64,000 bases of DNA from contig NC_018108.1 in assembly GCF_000276685.1 (NCBI RefSeq), positions 1,240,001 through 1,304,000 of the forward strand, read 5' to 3'. Each line of letters begins with the position of its first letter. Position 1 is the stretch's first letter. The DNA is from Taylorella equigenitalis ATCC 35865. Its GTDB lineage: Bacteria > Pseudomonadota > Gammaproteobacteria > Burkholderiales > Burkholderiaceae_B. Shown piece after piece: positions 13,999-24,315 of the stretch. The notes beneath the pieces were generated by a model. That model made no database searches. It saw nothing but the letters and a program-made list of their open reading frames with translations, and was not told the origin of the DNA. A program made the translations under genes and the position numbers.

Positions 13999-15327
13999 AT
14001 GAATATAAAAAATAAAACACTCATACTATCTGCCCTAATAGCTGGGTTTGTTCTTGCTGGCTGTGAATCTACAGGCGAATTACTGCCAGAAAAAGAGGTA
14101 GATTATAAAAGTGCAGTGAGAGGAGACCCTTTGTCATTGCCACCTGATTTATCTTCGGCAGCCATTACTCCTCAATACTCAACTAGAGATGGTCAAGCTT
14201 CTGCTCTAACATTTAACGAAGCCCTAGAAAAGGACAAAGCTAACAAAGCTAAAGGAAATGTAGTACTTCCACAAAGCGATAATATGCGCATTATTTCTGA
14301 AGGGTCTAGACGCTGGTTACAAATTGATGCTGACCCTAACGACGTTTATCCTTTGTTATTGTCTTTTTGGGGTGATTTAGGTTTCACTATAGATCAAGAT
14401 AGACCAGAAGTTGGAATTATCCGTACTGACTGGGCAGAAGATAGAGCAAAAATTCCTGATACACTTCTTCGTAGGACATTGGGTAGCATTATCGATAACG
14501 TGTACGATAGTGGAGAACGTGAACGATTTACTACTCGTATTGAGAGGGTTAACGGTAGGTCAGAAGTGTTTATATCAAATGAGCGCATGGAAGAAACTGC
14601 AATGGACAGAAATCAAGACACATTTAAGTGGCTTCCTGCTCCAGAAGATCAGGATTTAAATGCCTTAATGCTTGCTCGCTTGATGAAGCATCTAGGTGCT
14701 AGCGATTCATTAGCTCAAACCGCTTATCAGGGCATTGATTTCAAAAAATCTAAAAAACAAAAAGAAGATGAAAGAATCCAAAGAGCTAAGGAACGCGAAA
14801 AAGCTTATAAGGAAAAATTAAAAGAGGAAAAAGCTAATGCTAAATCTGCAAAAGCTTCCGAAATGTCAGATATAAATTCCTCTACTACGGAAGCACCAGT
14901 TATTACGGGCGGTCCTTCTACTACACCTATATCTAAAGAAGAAAAAGTAGCTCAAATCGTCAACTCTTCACGTCCTGTGACTTTTAATCCAGATGATGTG
15001 GCATTAGAGCTTCCTCATAGTGGTAATAGTTTTGAGGTAGTAAAAAATGCCATAACTAAGGCAGGTTTTAATGTTCAAAGTCTAAACGCCTCTAGCAAGA
15101 CGATTGATATCTTATATTTAGATACTGATACTGGAGAAAAAAGAGAGGCATCTAACCCTCTAAGTAGATTGTGGGGAGACAAAGGTAATCTGACCCCTCT
15201 TCCTTACAAGATTGTTGTTAACGACGAGGCAACCAGAAGCTTTATAAGGGTTATGGATCCAAAGGGAAGTCCTGATAACTCAAACACAGCTAAGCGAATT
15301 CTTACTGTAATTAACGATAATCTGTAA
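13999..15327 (+). CDS. bamC: Outer membrane assembly lipoprotein BamC (NlpB)
   Basis: The product has 442 residues. Its signal peptide ends in lipobox LAGC (Cys22), followed by the extended conserved segment PPDLSSA that in BamC binds BamD. Two helix-grip domains follow at roughly residues 95-215 and 325-440, separated by a Lys/Glu-rich, probably coiled linker (about 245-300). BamC is an accessory lipoprotein of the BAM complex that inserts beta-barrel proteins such as the large autotransporter in this window. It is probably co-transcribed with dapA and ends at a strong terminator. Confidence 0.93.
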   Translation: MNIKNKTLILSALIAGFVLAGCESTGELLPEKEVDYKSAVRGDPLSLPPDLSSAAITPQYSTRDGQASALTFNEALEKDKANKAKGNVVLPQSDNMRIISEGSRRWLQIDADPNDVYPLLLSFWGDLGFTIDQDRPEVGIIRTDWAEDRAKIPDTLLRRTLGSIIDNVYDSGERERFTTRIERVNGRSEVFISNERMEETAMDRNQDTFKWLPAPEDQDLNALMLARLMKHLGASDSLAQTAYQGIDFKKSKKQKEDERIQRAKEREKAYKEKLKEEKANAKSAKASEMSDINSSTTEAPVITGGPSTTPISKEEKVAQIVNSSRPVTFNPDDVALELPHSGNSFEVVKNAITKAGFNVQSLNASSKTIDILYLDTDTGEKREASNPLSRLWGDKGNLTPLPYKIVVNDEATRSFIRVMDPKGSPDNSNTAKRILTVINDNL

Positions 15328-15340
15328 TTAGCCTAAATTA

Positions 15341-15374
15341 AGACTCCAATTGAAAAAGTGGAGTCTTTTTTTTC
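15341..15374 (+). terminator. Terminator after bamC
   Basis: AGACTCCA and TGGAGTCT enclose a 10-nt loop and are followed by a run of T. A TATAAT at 15378-15383, just after it, is a plausible -10 box for the next operon. Confidence 0.92.
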
Positions 15375-15418
15375 CTATATAATCTAGAAGGTACCAAAAA
15401 GTAACGGAGCAGTAACAT

Positions 15419-17371
15419 ATGAGTGCATTACTTAGAAGTGGTGAGCTAAAAAATTACACGGCCTTAGGTCAAGATGGGCAACCTGTATATACCGTTGCCA
15501 CCCAGTTCAGAAATGCCGTTAAATTTAAGTGCGGTGAGAAATTCGCAAATTTCCTTGCTGTTCCACAACGAAATGAAATTGGCAATGTTATCGATTGGTA
15601 CGTTCCATTTGAGAGCTCAAGAGCTGATGGATCACATCAGATAATCCCTTGGACTTCTGCTACTGATGAAGAGCGACAAGTTGCACTTGCTGAACTTGAA
15701 GATTTCAAAATCAAAATGGAGCAGTTAGGTAAAGATTTTGCAAAATCAAGCAGTAATGATCAGCAGATATTTTCTAGGCTTCTTTACTTGCCAAATGGTG
15801 ATTTAAAAGATCAATTAACTGCTATTAGATTTCCTAATAATGAGCATATCTACCTAGTTGATGGTAGACCTGTTATTACATTCTGGGGTTTTATTGATAA
15901 AAACCGAGCCCCATATTCGGATCCATTCATACAATTGCATTCAAATTTTCAACCTGTTCAGCCGTCACCGACAGTGGCCGTTCCTGCGGCATTGCCACCT
16001 AAGAAAAGCTATTGGTTGTGGTGGCTTCTATTGTTATTGCTACTTTTATTAATTGCGGGTGGTGTTTACTGGTTTTATTTTAAAGACCACGGCAAGAAAT
16101 CTATTGGGGGAATAAATGTACCTGACAAAACTATTATTCAGAATGAAAAAGGTGTTAAATCAAAAGACCCTAATAAAATAACAGGTAGCGACACAAACAA
16201 CCCTCCTACTCCTACTCCTACTCCTACTCCTACTCCTACGCCCAACCCTGTAACTACAGACAAAAATATAAAAGTAACTGAGGACCCTAATAAAATTACA
16301 GGTGTTGATAATCTAACTATCGATACCGACTGCAAAAATCCGATTACATATTACAAATTATCTAGTACATCTTGGTTGGATGAGAAAGGTAAAGTTATCA
16401 CTGTTAAACCTAGAGACTGCGATAAGGTATTGCCATTTAAAGATAATAATTTGTATACCTATAGAGATGGAAGATGGTATTACACCTCAAATGGCAGTGT
16501 AGTTAGTGATATAGATTTACTAAATAGTCTTAAGCCTGTTGACCTATCTGATTTATCTACAACTGGAGAAACAAATATTGTTGGGTCAGATGGGGTTATT
16601 GATCCTGCATTAGGGGTAGGTAAAGATAGTAAAACTAGTACCACTGATGATACTACTTCGGATAGTAAAACATCTGGTACAAATGAAGACAAATCAGAAG
16701 ATAAGGACAAAGATCCTAATAAGGGCGAGACTCCAGTTCCTGATCCACTAGCAGATAATAATATAGTACCTGATTCAAATTTAAATGATCCTACAAAACC
16801 TAACGATCCTACAAAACCTGTAGATGAAGAAAAACCCTCGAACAAGGGAGACACTGCAGATCCAAATAACCCTAATGACCCTAAAAATCCAAACGATCCC
16901 ACAAAACCATTAGTAGCTCCAGTTGACCCTGGAAGTTTAGATACTACGACTAATGGACCAGGAAAAACTACTACTGCTAGCGGAAATCCAGATACTAAAC
17001 CTTTGGAGTTGACCGAGCAAAACCTCAATTCTGGAGATCTAAAATTCCTTAAAGGTAATTGGTCATCAAACTCAGGGCTTCAAGATGGTGCTACTGGTCG
17101 TCCTCTTCGTCTTGCTTATAACTTTGACGATAAGGGCAATGGTACTGTAAAACTTAATCGCGGTGATGGTGTGTCATGCGAGACAGGCGTTAACTCTAAC
17201 ACAGTAAAAGGTCAGTTACAGATTAATGCAGTCGGTAATGCAAAATGTACTGACGGTAGTTCTTATGAATTACCAAAAGTTACATGTAAAGCAGGTAATA
17301 GTGGAAATGCTGATTGTAGAGGTTCATACGGTGAGGGTAAATCATTTCCAATCCAAATCAAAACTAACTAA
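15419..17371 (+). CDS. srfA: SrfA-like single-span membrane protein, first gene of srf cluster
   Basis: The 650-residue product begins with a soluble domain (1-170) whose pattern LLRSGELKNYTALGQDGQPV, DWYVPF and IYLVDGRPVITFWGF matches the SrfA family. One membrane span follows (about 198-220) after LPPKKSYWLWW, and positive charges there predict N-in, C-out topology. Next come a Pro-Thr stretch coded by CCTACT repeats (16203-16240), a small Cys-containing region (about 300-365), a long Asp/Asn/Pro-rich stalk and a globular C-terminal domain (about 540-650) with several cysteines. A GGAG ribosome site precedes the ATG. SrfA, SrfB and SrfC are encoded together in many proteobacteria and reported as virulence-associated; the molecular role is unsettled. 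Confidence 0.85.
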   Translation: MSALLRSGELKNYTALGQDGQPVYTVATQFRNAVKFKCGEKFANFLAVPQRNEIGNVIDWYVPFESSRADGSHQIIPWTSATDEERQVALAELEDFKIKMEQLGKDFAKSSSNDQQIFSRLLYLPNGDLKDQLTAIRFPNNEHIYLVDGRPVITFWGFIDKNRAPYSDPFIQLHSNFQPVQPSPTVAVPAALPPKKSYWLWWLLLLLLLLLIAGGVYWFYFKDHGKKSIGGINVPDKTIIQNEKGVKSKDPNKITGSDTNNPPTPTPTPTPTPTPNPVTTDKNIKVTEDPNKITGVDNLTIDTDCKNPITYYKLSSTSWLDEKGKVITVKPRDCDKVLPFKDNNLYTYRDGRWYYTSNGSVVSDIDLLNSLKPVDLSDLSTTGETNIVGSDGVIDPALGVGKDSKTSTTDDTTSDSKTSGTNEDKSEDKDKDPNKGETPVPDPLADNNIVPDSNLNDPTKPNDPTKPVDEEKPSNKGDTADPNNPNDPKNPNDPTKPLVAPVDPGSLDTTTNGPGKTTTASGNPDTKPLELTEQNLNSGDLKFLKGNWSSNSGLQDGATGRPLRLAYNFDDKGNGTVKLNRGDGVSCETGVNSNTVKGQLQINAVGNAKCTDGSSYELPKVTCKAGNSGNADCRGSYGEGKSFPIQIKTN

Positions 17372-17388
17372 GCGAAATTGAGATTATT

Positions 17389-20300
17389 ATGCTAGCTGAA
17401 ATACATCCATTCGGAAAAGAAATTCCACTAATTATGAATAGTGGTATCCAGTTTATTGATTTTGGATTAAATATCGACTGGAAAGATAAAGCATGGAAGG
17501 AGAAGAATACAGGTTATTTTCTTCCACCTTCTAATAACGATCCTATCAGAAGATTAGTTTTGGATAGAAGTGGTGATGGATATTCTGATCCTGCATTTCC
17601 AGGAAAAATTATTTCTAATCCCGTTGATTTTAGTGTTGAAGAATCTTTAAAGCTTTTTAATGGTGTATGGGTACCTATTCCAATTCTGAGAAGCATGCCA
17701 CCAAATAGATTCGACAATGGTCCATTTAACTGGGCTAGGGCTAGAATTGTTCAACTCCCCCGCCCCGATGAAGATGGGCATACTCACAGAGTTGTTCTAG
17801 CAATTGATACGAAGATATTTTCTCATAGTTCTGATACCGCATATTTAGGTCCTATGGAAGATGATATTCGTGCGGGTTCAGTATTCACATATGCTTTTCA
17901 GTCTAATCATATATCTTGGTTTCTTGATCTTAAGTGGGTTAAGGATTGGTTAGTTGAACTATTTAAAGAGCTAGCTCCAGAACCTGACAGGTTAAAAATA
18001 TATGAAGATGATATCGAACAAGAGCTTAATAATCATAGTCACGAAGCCCATTATCTCAACATTTTGGCTTTGATTGGTGAAGAATTAAATATACCAAATT
18101 TCAAAATCATTGCCCACAATAGAACGGATATCAATCAGGGAATTGCTGTTGATTTGATCTTAGATGTTGGTAATTCTAGAAGCTGCGGGATTCTAGTTGA
18201 AGATCATGCCCAAGAGCAGGACAGCCTTAAAAAACGTTATGAATTGTCTATTCGTGATTTATCTATGCCCGAATATGCATATGCGGAGCCGTTTGAGAGT
18301 CGCGTAGAATTTGCCCAAGCATTCTTTGGCAAAGAGCACTATTCTGTTCAAAGCGGTCGCAGAGATGCATTTCAGTGGCCGAGTATAGTACGAGTAGGCA
18401 AGGAAGCAAGTCGTTTAGCAAGTCGCCGTAAGGGCAATGAGGGTTCTACAGGTTTATCAAGTCCTAAACGTTATTTGTGGGACCTGGCACCCTATGAACA
18501 AGCATGGAGATTTAACTCTTCTTATGTCGAATCAGATAACGAGCCTTTTGCAACTGCCGCCCCTCTTTCAGGCTTCATAAATGGTCAGGGCGAGGCTTTG
18601 TACGAACTTTCAGATGATATAGATGAGGAATTTGAACGCAAAATGCCAGTGTTCCAACCTCATTATTCACGTGGTTCTTTGATGACTTTCTTGTTATCTG
18701 AGGTCCTACTTCATGCATTGCTTCAAATAAATAGTCCAGCTCAAAGGGCGAAACTTGAACATGCAAAATCTCCTCGCTATTTAAGATCCATTATCCTTAC
18801 CGTTCCCCCAGCTATGCCATCGCCTGAAATCAATAATTTCAAGAATTGCATGCACCAAGCTATTGGTCTAACATGGAAAATGATGGGATGGGACAAAACG
18901 GATGATCCTGTCGATTTTGCAAATAGATTTGACGAAAAATATTGGCCAACATTGCCAGAAGTACTTGTTCAATGGGACGAAGCTACTGCCAGCCAAGTTG
19001 TTTATCTATTCAACGAGACACAAAATAACTATGGCGGACGTGCTGAGAAATTCATTTCGGACATGGTACGACCAGACAAAACCACCAATAAAAACGCCGT
19101 CACAATTGCAACTGTTGATATCGGTGGAGGTACGACGGATTTAGTTATAACGGACTTTACTTTGGATTATGGCAATGAGGACGATGACGGCCTCCCACAT
19201 TCATACGGCACTAACGTTTTCATAAAACCAATACAAAGATTTAGAGACGGCTTTAAAGTTGCGGGAGATGATATTTTGCTTGATATCATCAGAGATGTTG
19301 TTGTTGAATCTCTTAAAAAGCACTTAATTTCTGAAGGAATTAGAAATTATGATTCCTTGTTGTCTGATTTGATTGGGTCAGGTGCAGATAGTGTACAGAT
19401 TAGGCTTTTAAGACAGCAACTTACATTGCAAATCTTCAGACCAATTGGTCTTAAAGTCCTTCAAGCATATGAACAATACGACCCACTTGAACGCAAAAAT
19501 AAACTTATGGGTGCTACATTTGGTAGTGTTTTAGAGGGACTTGAACCGCCAACTCAAAAAGTTCTGGATTTTGTAAACATACCAATTTCACGTGAATTAG
19601 GTAAAGATTTCAACATTCTTGATATACCGCTTCAAGTTAATTTATTTCAAATTCACAAAAACTTTTTGCAAGGTCATTATGACATATGCAAAACATTTAA
19701 ATCGCTGTGCGAAATAATATATTTTTACCAGTGCGATGTGTTGTTGATTACAGGCAGACCTTCACTACTTCCTGGAGTTCAGGCATTCTTCAAGAATCAG
19801 TTACCATTGCCATCAAATAGAATTCTTCCGCTTCATGGATATAAAACTGGAAACTGGTATCCATTCCACAAACAAGGTAGAGTTGACGATCCTAAAACTA
19901 CAGCTACAGTGGGTGCGATGTTGTGCTTTTTGAGTAAAAACTCACGAATTCCAAGTTTTTATTTCAGATCCATGGCATTAAAACCTTATTCGACAATTAA
20001 AAATCTTGGACTGATAGATAACAATAATACGATTTCTAAAGAGAACGTTTACTATTCGGACATTAATCTTGATAAAGAGGATTACGAGCTTCCTGATCAA
20101 TCATTCCCTATACGAGGAAAAACTCGAATAGGATTTAGGCAACTTAATACTGAGCGTTGGGCGGCTTCACCACTTTATACAATTACGATTGAAAGCAATG
20201 AGTTGAGAAATCAAATTGCCGAAGGTCAAACCGTTAATGTAACTTTGAAATTAGACAAACGAAATAGACATAATAAACAAGTTGAAAACTTCGTTATCGA

Positions 20301-20424
20301 TCAGGCTTTTTTATCGAGTGGTCGTAAAACAAATGGTTTGAAACTAAGTTTGAATACACTTTTAGATTCTGGTCTTAATGACTCGCAATATTGGTTGGAC
20401 AGTGGGAGCCTTATAAATGAGTAA
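17389..20424 (+). CDS. srfB: SrfB, actin/Hsp70-fold ATPase
   Basis: This 1011-residue cytoplasmic protein has the three nucleotide-binding signatures of the Hsp70/actin superfamily. They are phosphate-1 LDVGNSRSCG (about residues 258-267), phosphate-2 TVDIGGGTTDL (about 575-585) and an adenosine-type motif ITGRPSLLPGV (about 787-797). The first 250 residues and the C-terminal 150 are SrfB-specific. It starts 17 nt after srfA and its end overlaps srfC by 8 nt, implying coupled translation. An ATP-driven chaperone-like or filament-forming role in the complex is inference from fold. Confidence 0.9.
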   Translation: MLAEIHPFGKEIPLIMNSGIQFIDFGLNIDWKDKAWKEKNTGYFLPPSNNDPIRRLVLDRSGDGYSDPAFPGKIISNPVDFSVEESLKLFNGVWVPIPILRSMPPNRFDNGPFNWARARIVQLPRPDEDGHTHRVVLAIDTKIFSHSSDTAYLGPMEDDIRAGSVFTYAFQSNHISWFLDLKWVKDWLVELFKELAPEPDRLKIYEDDIEQELNNHSHEAHYLNILALIGEELNIPNFKIIAHNRTDINQGIAVDLILDVGNSRSCGILVEDHAQEQDSLKKRYELSIRDLSMPEYAYAEPFESRVEFAQAFFGKEHYSVQSGRRDAFQWPSIVRVGKEASRLASRRKGNEGSTGLSSPKRYLWDLAPYEQAWRFNSSYVESDNEPFATAAPLSGFINGQGEALYELSDDIDEEFERKMPVFQPHYSRGSLMTFLLSEVLLHALLQINSPAQRAKLEHAKSPRYLRSIILTVPPAMPSPEINNFKNCMHQAIGLTWKMMGWDKTDDPVDFANRFDEKYWPTLPEVLVQWDEATASQVVYLFNETQNNYGGRAEKFISDMVRPDKTTNKNAVTIATVDIGGGTTDLVITDFTLDYGNEDDDGLPHSYGTNVFIKPIQRFRDGFKVAGDDILLDIIRDVVVESLKKHLISEGIRNYDSLLSDLIGSGADSVQIRLLRQQLTLQIFRPIGLKVLQAYEQYDPLERKNKLMGATFGSVLEGLEPPTQKVLDFVNIPISRELGKDFNILDIPLQVNLFQIHKNFLQGHYDICKTFKSLCEIIYFYQCDVLLITGRPSLLPGVQAFFKNQLPLPSNRILPLHGYKTGNWYPFHKQGRVDDPKTTATVGAMLCFLSKNSRIPSFYFRSMALKPYSTIKNLGLIDNNNTISKENVYYSDINLDKEDYELPDQSFPIRGKTRIGFRQLNTERWAASPLYTITIESNELRNQIAEGQTVNVTLKLDKRNRHNKQVENFVIDQAFLSSGRKTNGLKLSLNTLLDSGLNDSQYWLDSGSLINE

Positions 20425-23101
20425 TCTTTCTGAATCTTGGGACAGCGTTTACGAAGGTGCAAAAAAAGCTATCGATTGGGTTCAATCCACTCGAACCGAA
20501 AGCCCACGTGTTGCCAGTGAAGCTACTAGTTTAATCGAGAGCCTTAGACGTCTTCGTGTTATGGCTAGAAAACTGGGGCACTCTTCTGAACACCCAGTAT
20601 CTGTAGGGTTTTTCGGGCTATCACAAGCTGGAAAGTCGTATCTAATTTCATCCTTAGCGGCTGATGATGAAGGAAAATTAACGACAACATTCGATGGTCA
20701 AGAACTCGATTTTATGGACCATATTAATCCAACTGGCGGTGGCAAGGAGGCTACAGGTTTAGCTACTCGCTTTACTAAGCGTGCGGATGTTGGTATCAAA
20801 GGTTATCCAATTGAGCTTAGATTATTTAGTGAAATAGAAATCGTTAAGATATTGGTTAATAGCTTTTTTAATGACTTTAATTCTAATAAGCTTTTGTATG
20901 AACCTGATCAGCAGAAGATTAATAAGCTAATTAAAGAACTTACACCTAAGGCACAAAAAGAATATGTGCCAGGTATTGTTGAAGAAGATATTGTAGACCT
21001 TCAAGATTACTGTAATAACAATTTTGCTAAATCTGTCTCTGTATACAAAGCAAATTATTGGACTAAAGCTGCACAGTTGGCACCTCATTTAAGTCTAGAA
21101 GACAGGGCCGAGCTTTTTTCTATTCTTTGGTATGGCGAAAAGTTGCATGAATTAACTGAGACATATGTACAATTTTCTAAGATTCTAGCTAGCTTGGGAC
21201 ATCCTGAATTTGTGTATGCCCCTATCGATGTTTTAGTTCAAAAAAATGAGGATGGTACATTCTCCAAAACTTCAAGCATTATGAATGTAGACATGGTTGA
21301 AAGATTGGGGAAACCAGCAGATAACATTTCAGTGGACGTTTTACCAATTAGTTACAAAGGTGAGCAAGGAAAAGCCGTTAATATTTCTCTTGCACAACTT
21401 GCAATTCTAACTACTGAGTTTATATTTCCACTTAAAAATGAGCCACGTTGTGATGTAGTAAATAAAATCGATTTATTGGATTTCCCTGGGTATCGCGGTC
21501 GCCTTGAACTTGTTGAATTCGACGAAAATGAAAATTCAATAGGTAAGGTAATTCTTCGTGGTAAAGTTGCTTACCTTTTCGAGAGCTATACTGATAGTCA
21601 GGAGATGAATATCTTAATTATGTGTACTCCTAGTGATGCACAACTCGAGATTAATGATGTCGGTCCCGTACTTGAAAAGTGGATTGATAAAATCCAAGGT
21701 GAAACACCACAAATTCGTGCAAAACGACTACCTGCTCTACTTTGGGCATTTACAAAATTTGATAAACGAACTGAAGTTAGTATAAACACAGCTGAAGAGA
21801 ACTTAAAACAATCTTGGGGTGGAGAAGGACTTTTAAAACAAACACTACTTGAGCGCTTCGGCAATTTCGTTTGGGTGAGGAATTGGGCTGACGGTAAACC
21901 TTTCAATAATATTTTTCTAGTTAGGAAGCCAGGGTATTCTGGTGGATTTATTGAAACTGCTGACGGTCGCGATGTTAAATATATGGAAGCACAAATGCCT
22001 AAAATGGAAGTGCTTCGCTCCACATTTATAGAAAACTCAGATATACAAAAATTCGTAGCTAATCCCGATGAAAAATGGGATGCCATGCTTAAATTAAACG
22101 ATGGCGGTATGGAATATTTAAGCCAATATTTGGATAAAATTTCCGACCCATCTATAAAATTCAATCGTCTTACTGAACAGCTAAACCGTGAAATTGAAAA
22201 TGTTGTTCGTAGGTTTGGTGCTTGGTATGAAGGTGAAGGTGATCGTGCGGTTGAGGATAAAAAACGCATTGCCAACGATATATATGCCCTACTACGTCAG
22301 CAGGCTGGCATTTTGGGTGAATTTTTAGATAATTTGACATTGCCACAAGAGACTATTCGCTCGCTTTATTTTACTGTAGATTTTCAGGAAGTTAAGGATG
22401 GGGAAGATACAAGCTCGTCCAGCACTGACTTTTCTTTTGATGGCATGGATGGTATAGATTTGTTTGAAGACGTGCCTACAAGTGCAACATCAAATGAAGC
22501 CAAAAAAACAAATATCGCAGAATTCTCGCAATCAGTGTTTGACGGATGGGTTGATCATTTAAGAGGGTTAACTGCGGATGAGAATTTCCTAAGATATTTC
22601 AATCTGTCTGTTCAGAACAAAAGTATTATCGATAACTTTATCAGTGAGATGATAACTGCTGCAGTGCGTCTTAAACTACTTGAAAAGTTGAGTGATACTT
22701 TCTATGAGACCGAAAGAGCTGGACATAAACGTGAGCAACTGGCCTCTCGTCAAGTGATTAATGCATACACCCATATAGCGGATTTCATTTCGTGGTTGGG
22801 ATTCGGTGACATTGCCATAGAAGATAGACCTTTGAGCAAAATTAGACCTAGTAAGTCTTTGTTTGAGCCCCCTGTTTTCGAGACCACGCCAAATAATGAC
22901 AAGATTCCGCTTTTGTCAGAAACACCTGAAAAATTTACGATGATTTATCTTATGGATTGGTTTACTGCATTGGCTGAGATTACTGTTGGCAATGCTGGAC
23001 ATAAGGTCGATCGTGAGATTTCTCCAGCGATGAACACTTTGCTGGGTGAGATTCTTAATCAGTTTGAAGCTGCACGAATTGAAGATGCAGTAGAGGTATA
23101 A
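20417..23101 (+). CDS. srfC: SrfC, large dynamin-like P-loop GTPase
   Basis: This 894-residue cytoplasmic protein has a P-loop GFFGLSQAGKS (about residues 64-74), DFPG (about 356-359) and the guanine-specificity motif TKFD (about 445-448). These form a GTPase domain interrupted by large helical inserts. The long helical C-terminal half resembles dynamin-like stalk architecture. No membrane span is seen. The overlap with srfB suggests a stoichiometric partnership. SrfC is annotated in other bacteria as a putative virulence factor. Assignment as GTPase is firm; membrane remodelling is inference. Confidence 0.9.
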   Translation: MSNLSESWDSVYEGAKKAIDWVQSTRTESPRVASEATSLIESLRRLRVMARKLGHSSEHPVSVGFFGLSQAGKSYLISSLAADDEGKLTTTFDGQELDFMDHINPTGGGKEATGLATRFTKRADVGIKGYPIELRLFSEIEIVKILVNSFFNDFNSNKLLYEPDQQKINKLIKELTPKAQKEYVPGIVEEDIVDLQDYCNNNFAKSVSVYKANYWTKAAQLAPHLSLEDRAELFSILWYGEKLHELTETYVQFSKILASLGHPEFVYAPIDVLVQKNEDGTFSKTSSIMNVDMVERLGKPADNISVDVLPISYKGEQGKAVNISLAQLAILTTEFIFPLKNEPRCDVVNKIDLLDFPGYRGRLELVEFDENENSIGKVILRGKVAYLFESYTDSQEMNILIMCTPSDAQLEINDVGPVLEKWIDKIQGETPQIRAKRLPALLWAFTKFDKRTEVSINTAEENLKQSWGGEGLLKQTLLERFGNFVWVRNWADGKPFNNIFLVRKPGYSGGFIETADGRDVKYMEAQMPKMEVLRSTFIENSDIQKFVANPDEKWDAMLKLNDGGMEYLSQYLDKISDPSIKFNRLTEQLNREIENVVRRFGAWYEGEGDRAVEDKKRIANDIYALLRQQAGILGEFLDNLTLPQETIRSLYFTVDFQEVKDGEDTSSSSTDFSFDGMDGIDLFEDVPTSATSNEAKKTNIAEFSQSVFDGWVDHLRGLTADENFLRYFNLSVQNKSIIDNFISEMITAAVRLKLLEKLSDTFYETERAGHKREQLASRQVINAYTHIADFISWLGFGDIAIEDRPLSKIRPSKSLFEPPVFETTPNNDKIPLLSETPEKFTMIYLMDWFTALAEITVGNAGHKVDREISPAMNTLLGEILNQFEAARIEDAVEV

Positions 23102-23112
23102 AGAGGAAAACT

Positions 23113-24315
23113 GTGGCATTTATAGCATCACTAAAAGATAACAAACCAGGCTATGCCGATTTTGAAATTAAACGCTGGTCAGGACCTACTGACTGTCCGC
23201 TTGAATTTACAATTAAGCGCAATCAGGACGAAAAATTTCTAGCAGGTCATGATGAATGGAAGATAGAACCTGTTTGGCATACTTTGGGCTATTCTGAATT
23301 TAATAACATTTTAGTTGGTACTTTTGAGCCTTGGGTAACTGATAGTCTTATTCATACTGGTGGTCAATCCCAGTTCCTTATGTCTCTTAGAGATTCAGGT
23401 GAATCATTTAAGGATCATGGTGTCGTTAGGATGTCTAATAGTATATTAGCTTCTACGGCGGCAGGGACATTAAATAGGTCAGAGCTTCACAATCCTACTC
23501 CTGTATCACCTCAAATGCCTGAACCAGAGCCCTACATTGAGCCAGAGCCAGATCCAGAGCCTGAGCCTGAGGCAGTATATGAGCCTGAGGCAGTTCAAGC
23601 ACCCGAATTTATTGAGCCTCAAACATTAGATAATCCAAACGAGGGATTTATTGAAGAACCTCAAACTAATTACGCAAATGCCAATTTTCCGACTATAGAA
23701 GATGATAGTAATAAAAGAAAAACTAGTCCGATAGTTTGGATAATTTTGTTACTGCTAGTCTTATTATTAATTGCTGGAGCTGTTTGGTGGTTTTTTTTCA
23801 AAGATCAGAAAAAAGCTACCCCAACTCCAGCACCTACTCCGACACCTAAGCCTGCCCCTACACCGAAACCTGTACCGAAACCTACACCGAAGCCTGCTCC
23901 AGCTCCTGCTCCAGCTCCTGCTCCAGCTCCAGCACCAGCACCAGCACCAGCACCAGCTCCTGCTCCTGTTGTGGCTGAATCTCCATGTTCGGTTAAAAGT
24001 GGATCAGACGTTATGACATTTATCCAGGCATGTCTTAAAACCAATCCTGATACGGATCAGATTTTAAAAATTATTTCTGAAGCTAAAAATGCTAAAGAAT
24101 GTGATTTGGCACGAAGACTATATGCTAACAAAGCTCAAAGCGGAAACAGTGTTATCGCATTTGCATATGCTAAAGAATATGACCCCGCATCATCCGTTAA
24201 GGATGGATGCTTCAAGGAAGATAAAGCAACAGCTATATATTGGTATGAAACAGGTTTACTAGATGATCCAAATAATGCTGAAGCTAAAACTCGACTGCAG
24301 GAGTTACAAAAATGA
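23113..24315 (+). CDS. Single-span membrane protein with Pro-Ala stalk and helical-repeat head
   Basis: The start is GTG, with GAGGA 6 nt upstream. The 400-residue product has an N-terminal soluble domain (1-120), an acidic Glu-Pro linker, one membrane span (about 205-228, IILLLLVLLLIAGAVWW), then a Pro-Lys and Pro-Ala stalk coded by near-tandem CCAGCT/CCTGCT repeats. A periplasmic C-terminal domain (about 290-400) holds Sel1/TPR-like helices and cysteines. The layout parallels the SrfA-like protein and the VWA protein at 30923. Its end overlaps the next gene by 4 nt. It probably links cytoplasmic SrfB/SrfC to periplasmic partners; this is inferred. Confidence 0.75.
   Translation: MAFIASLKDNKPGYADFEIKRWSGPTDCPLEFTIKRNQDEKFLAGHDEWKIEPVWHTLGYSEFNNILVGTFEPWVTDSLIHTGGQSQFLMSLRDSGESFKDHGVVRMSNSILASTAAGTLNRSELHNPTPVSPQMPEPEPYIEPEPDPEPEPEAVYEPEAVQAPEFIEPQTLDNPNEGFIEEPQTNYANANFPTIEDDSNKRKTSPIVWIILLLLVLLLIAGAVWWFFFKDQKKATPTPAPTPTPKPAPTPKPVPKPTPKPAPAPAPAPAPAPAPAPAPAPAPAPVVAESPCSVKSGSDVMTFIQACLKTNPDTDQILKIISEAKNAKECDLARRLYANKAQSGNSVIAFAYAKEYDPASSVKDGCFKEDKATAIYWYETGLLDDPNNAEAKTRLQELQK

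Noticed and set aside
15350..15383. TTGAAA plus TATAAT as the complete srf promoter
   Set aside because: The -10 box is good but the spacer is 22 nt and the -35 would lie in the bamC terminator; only the -10 is noted.
15419..23101. SrfA, SrfB and SrfC as secreted effectors
   Set aside because: SrfA has a membrane span, while SrfB and SrfC are large cytoplasmic NTPases without secretion signals; a structural machine fits better.
23805..24044. Minus-strand Gly-Ala repeat ORF
   Set aside because: It is the antisense of the Pro-Ala stalk codons in the gene at 23113.
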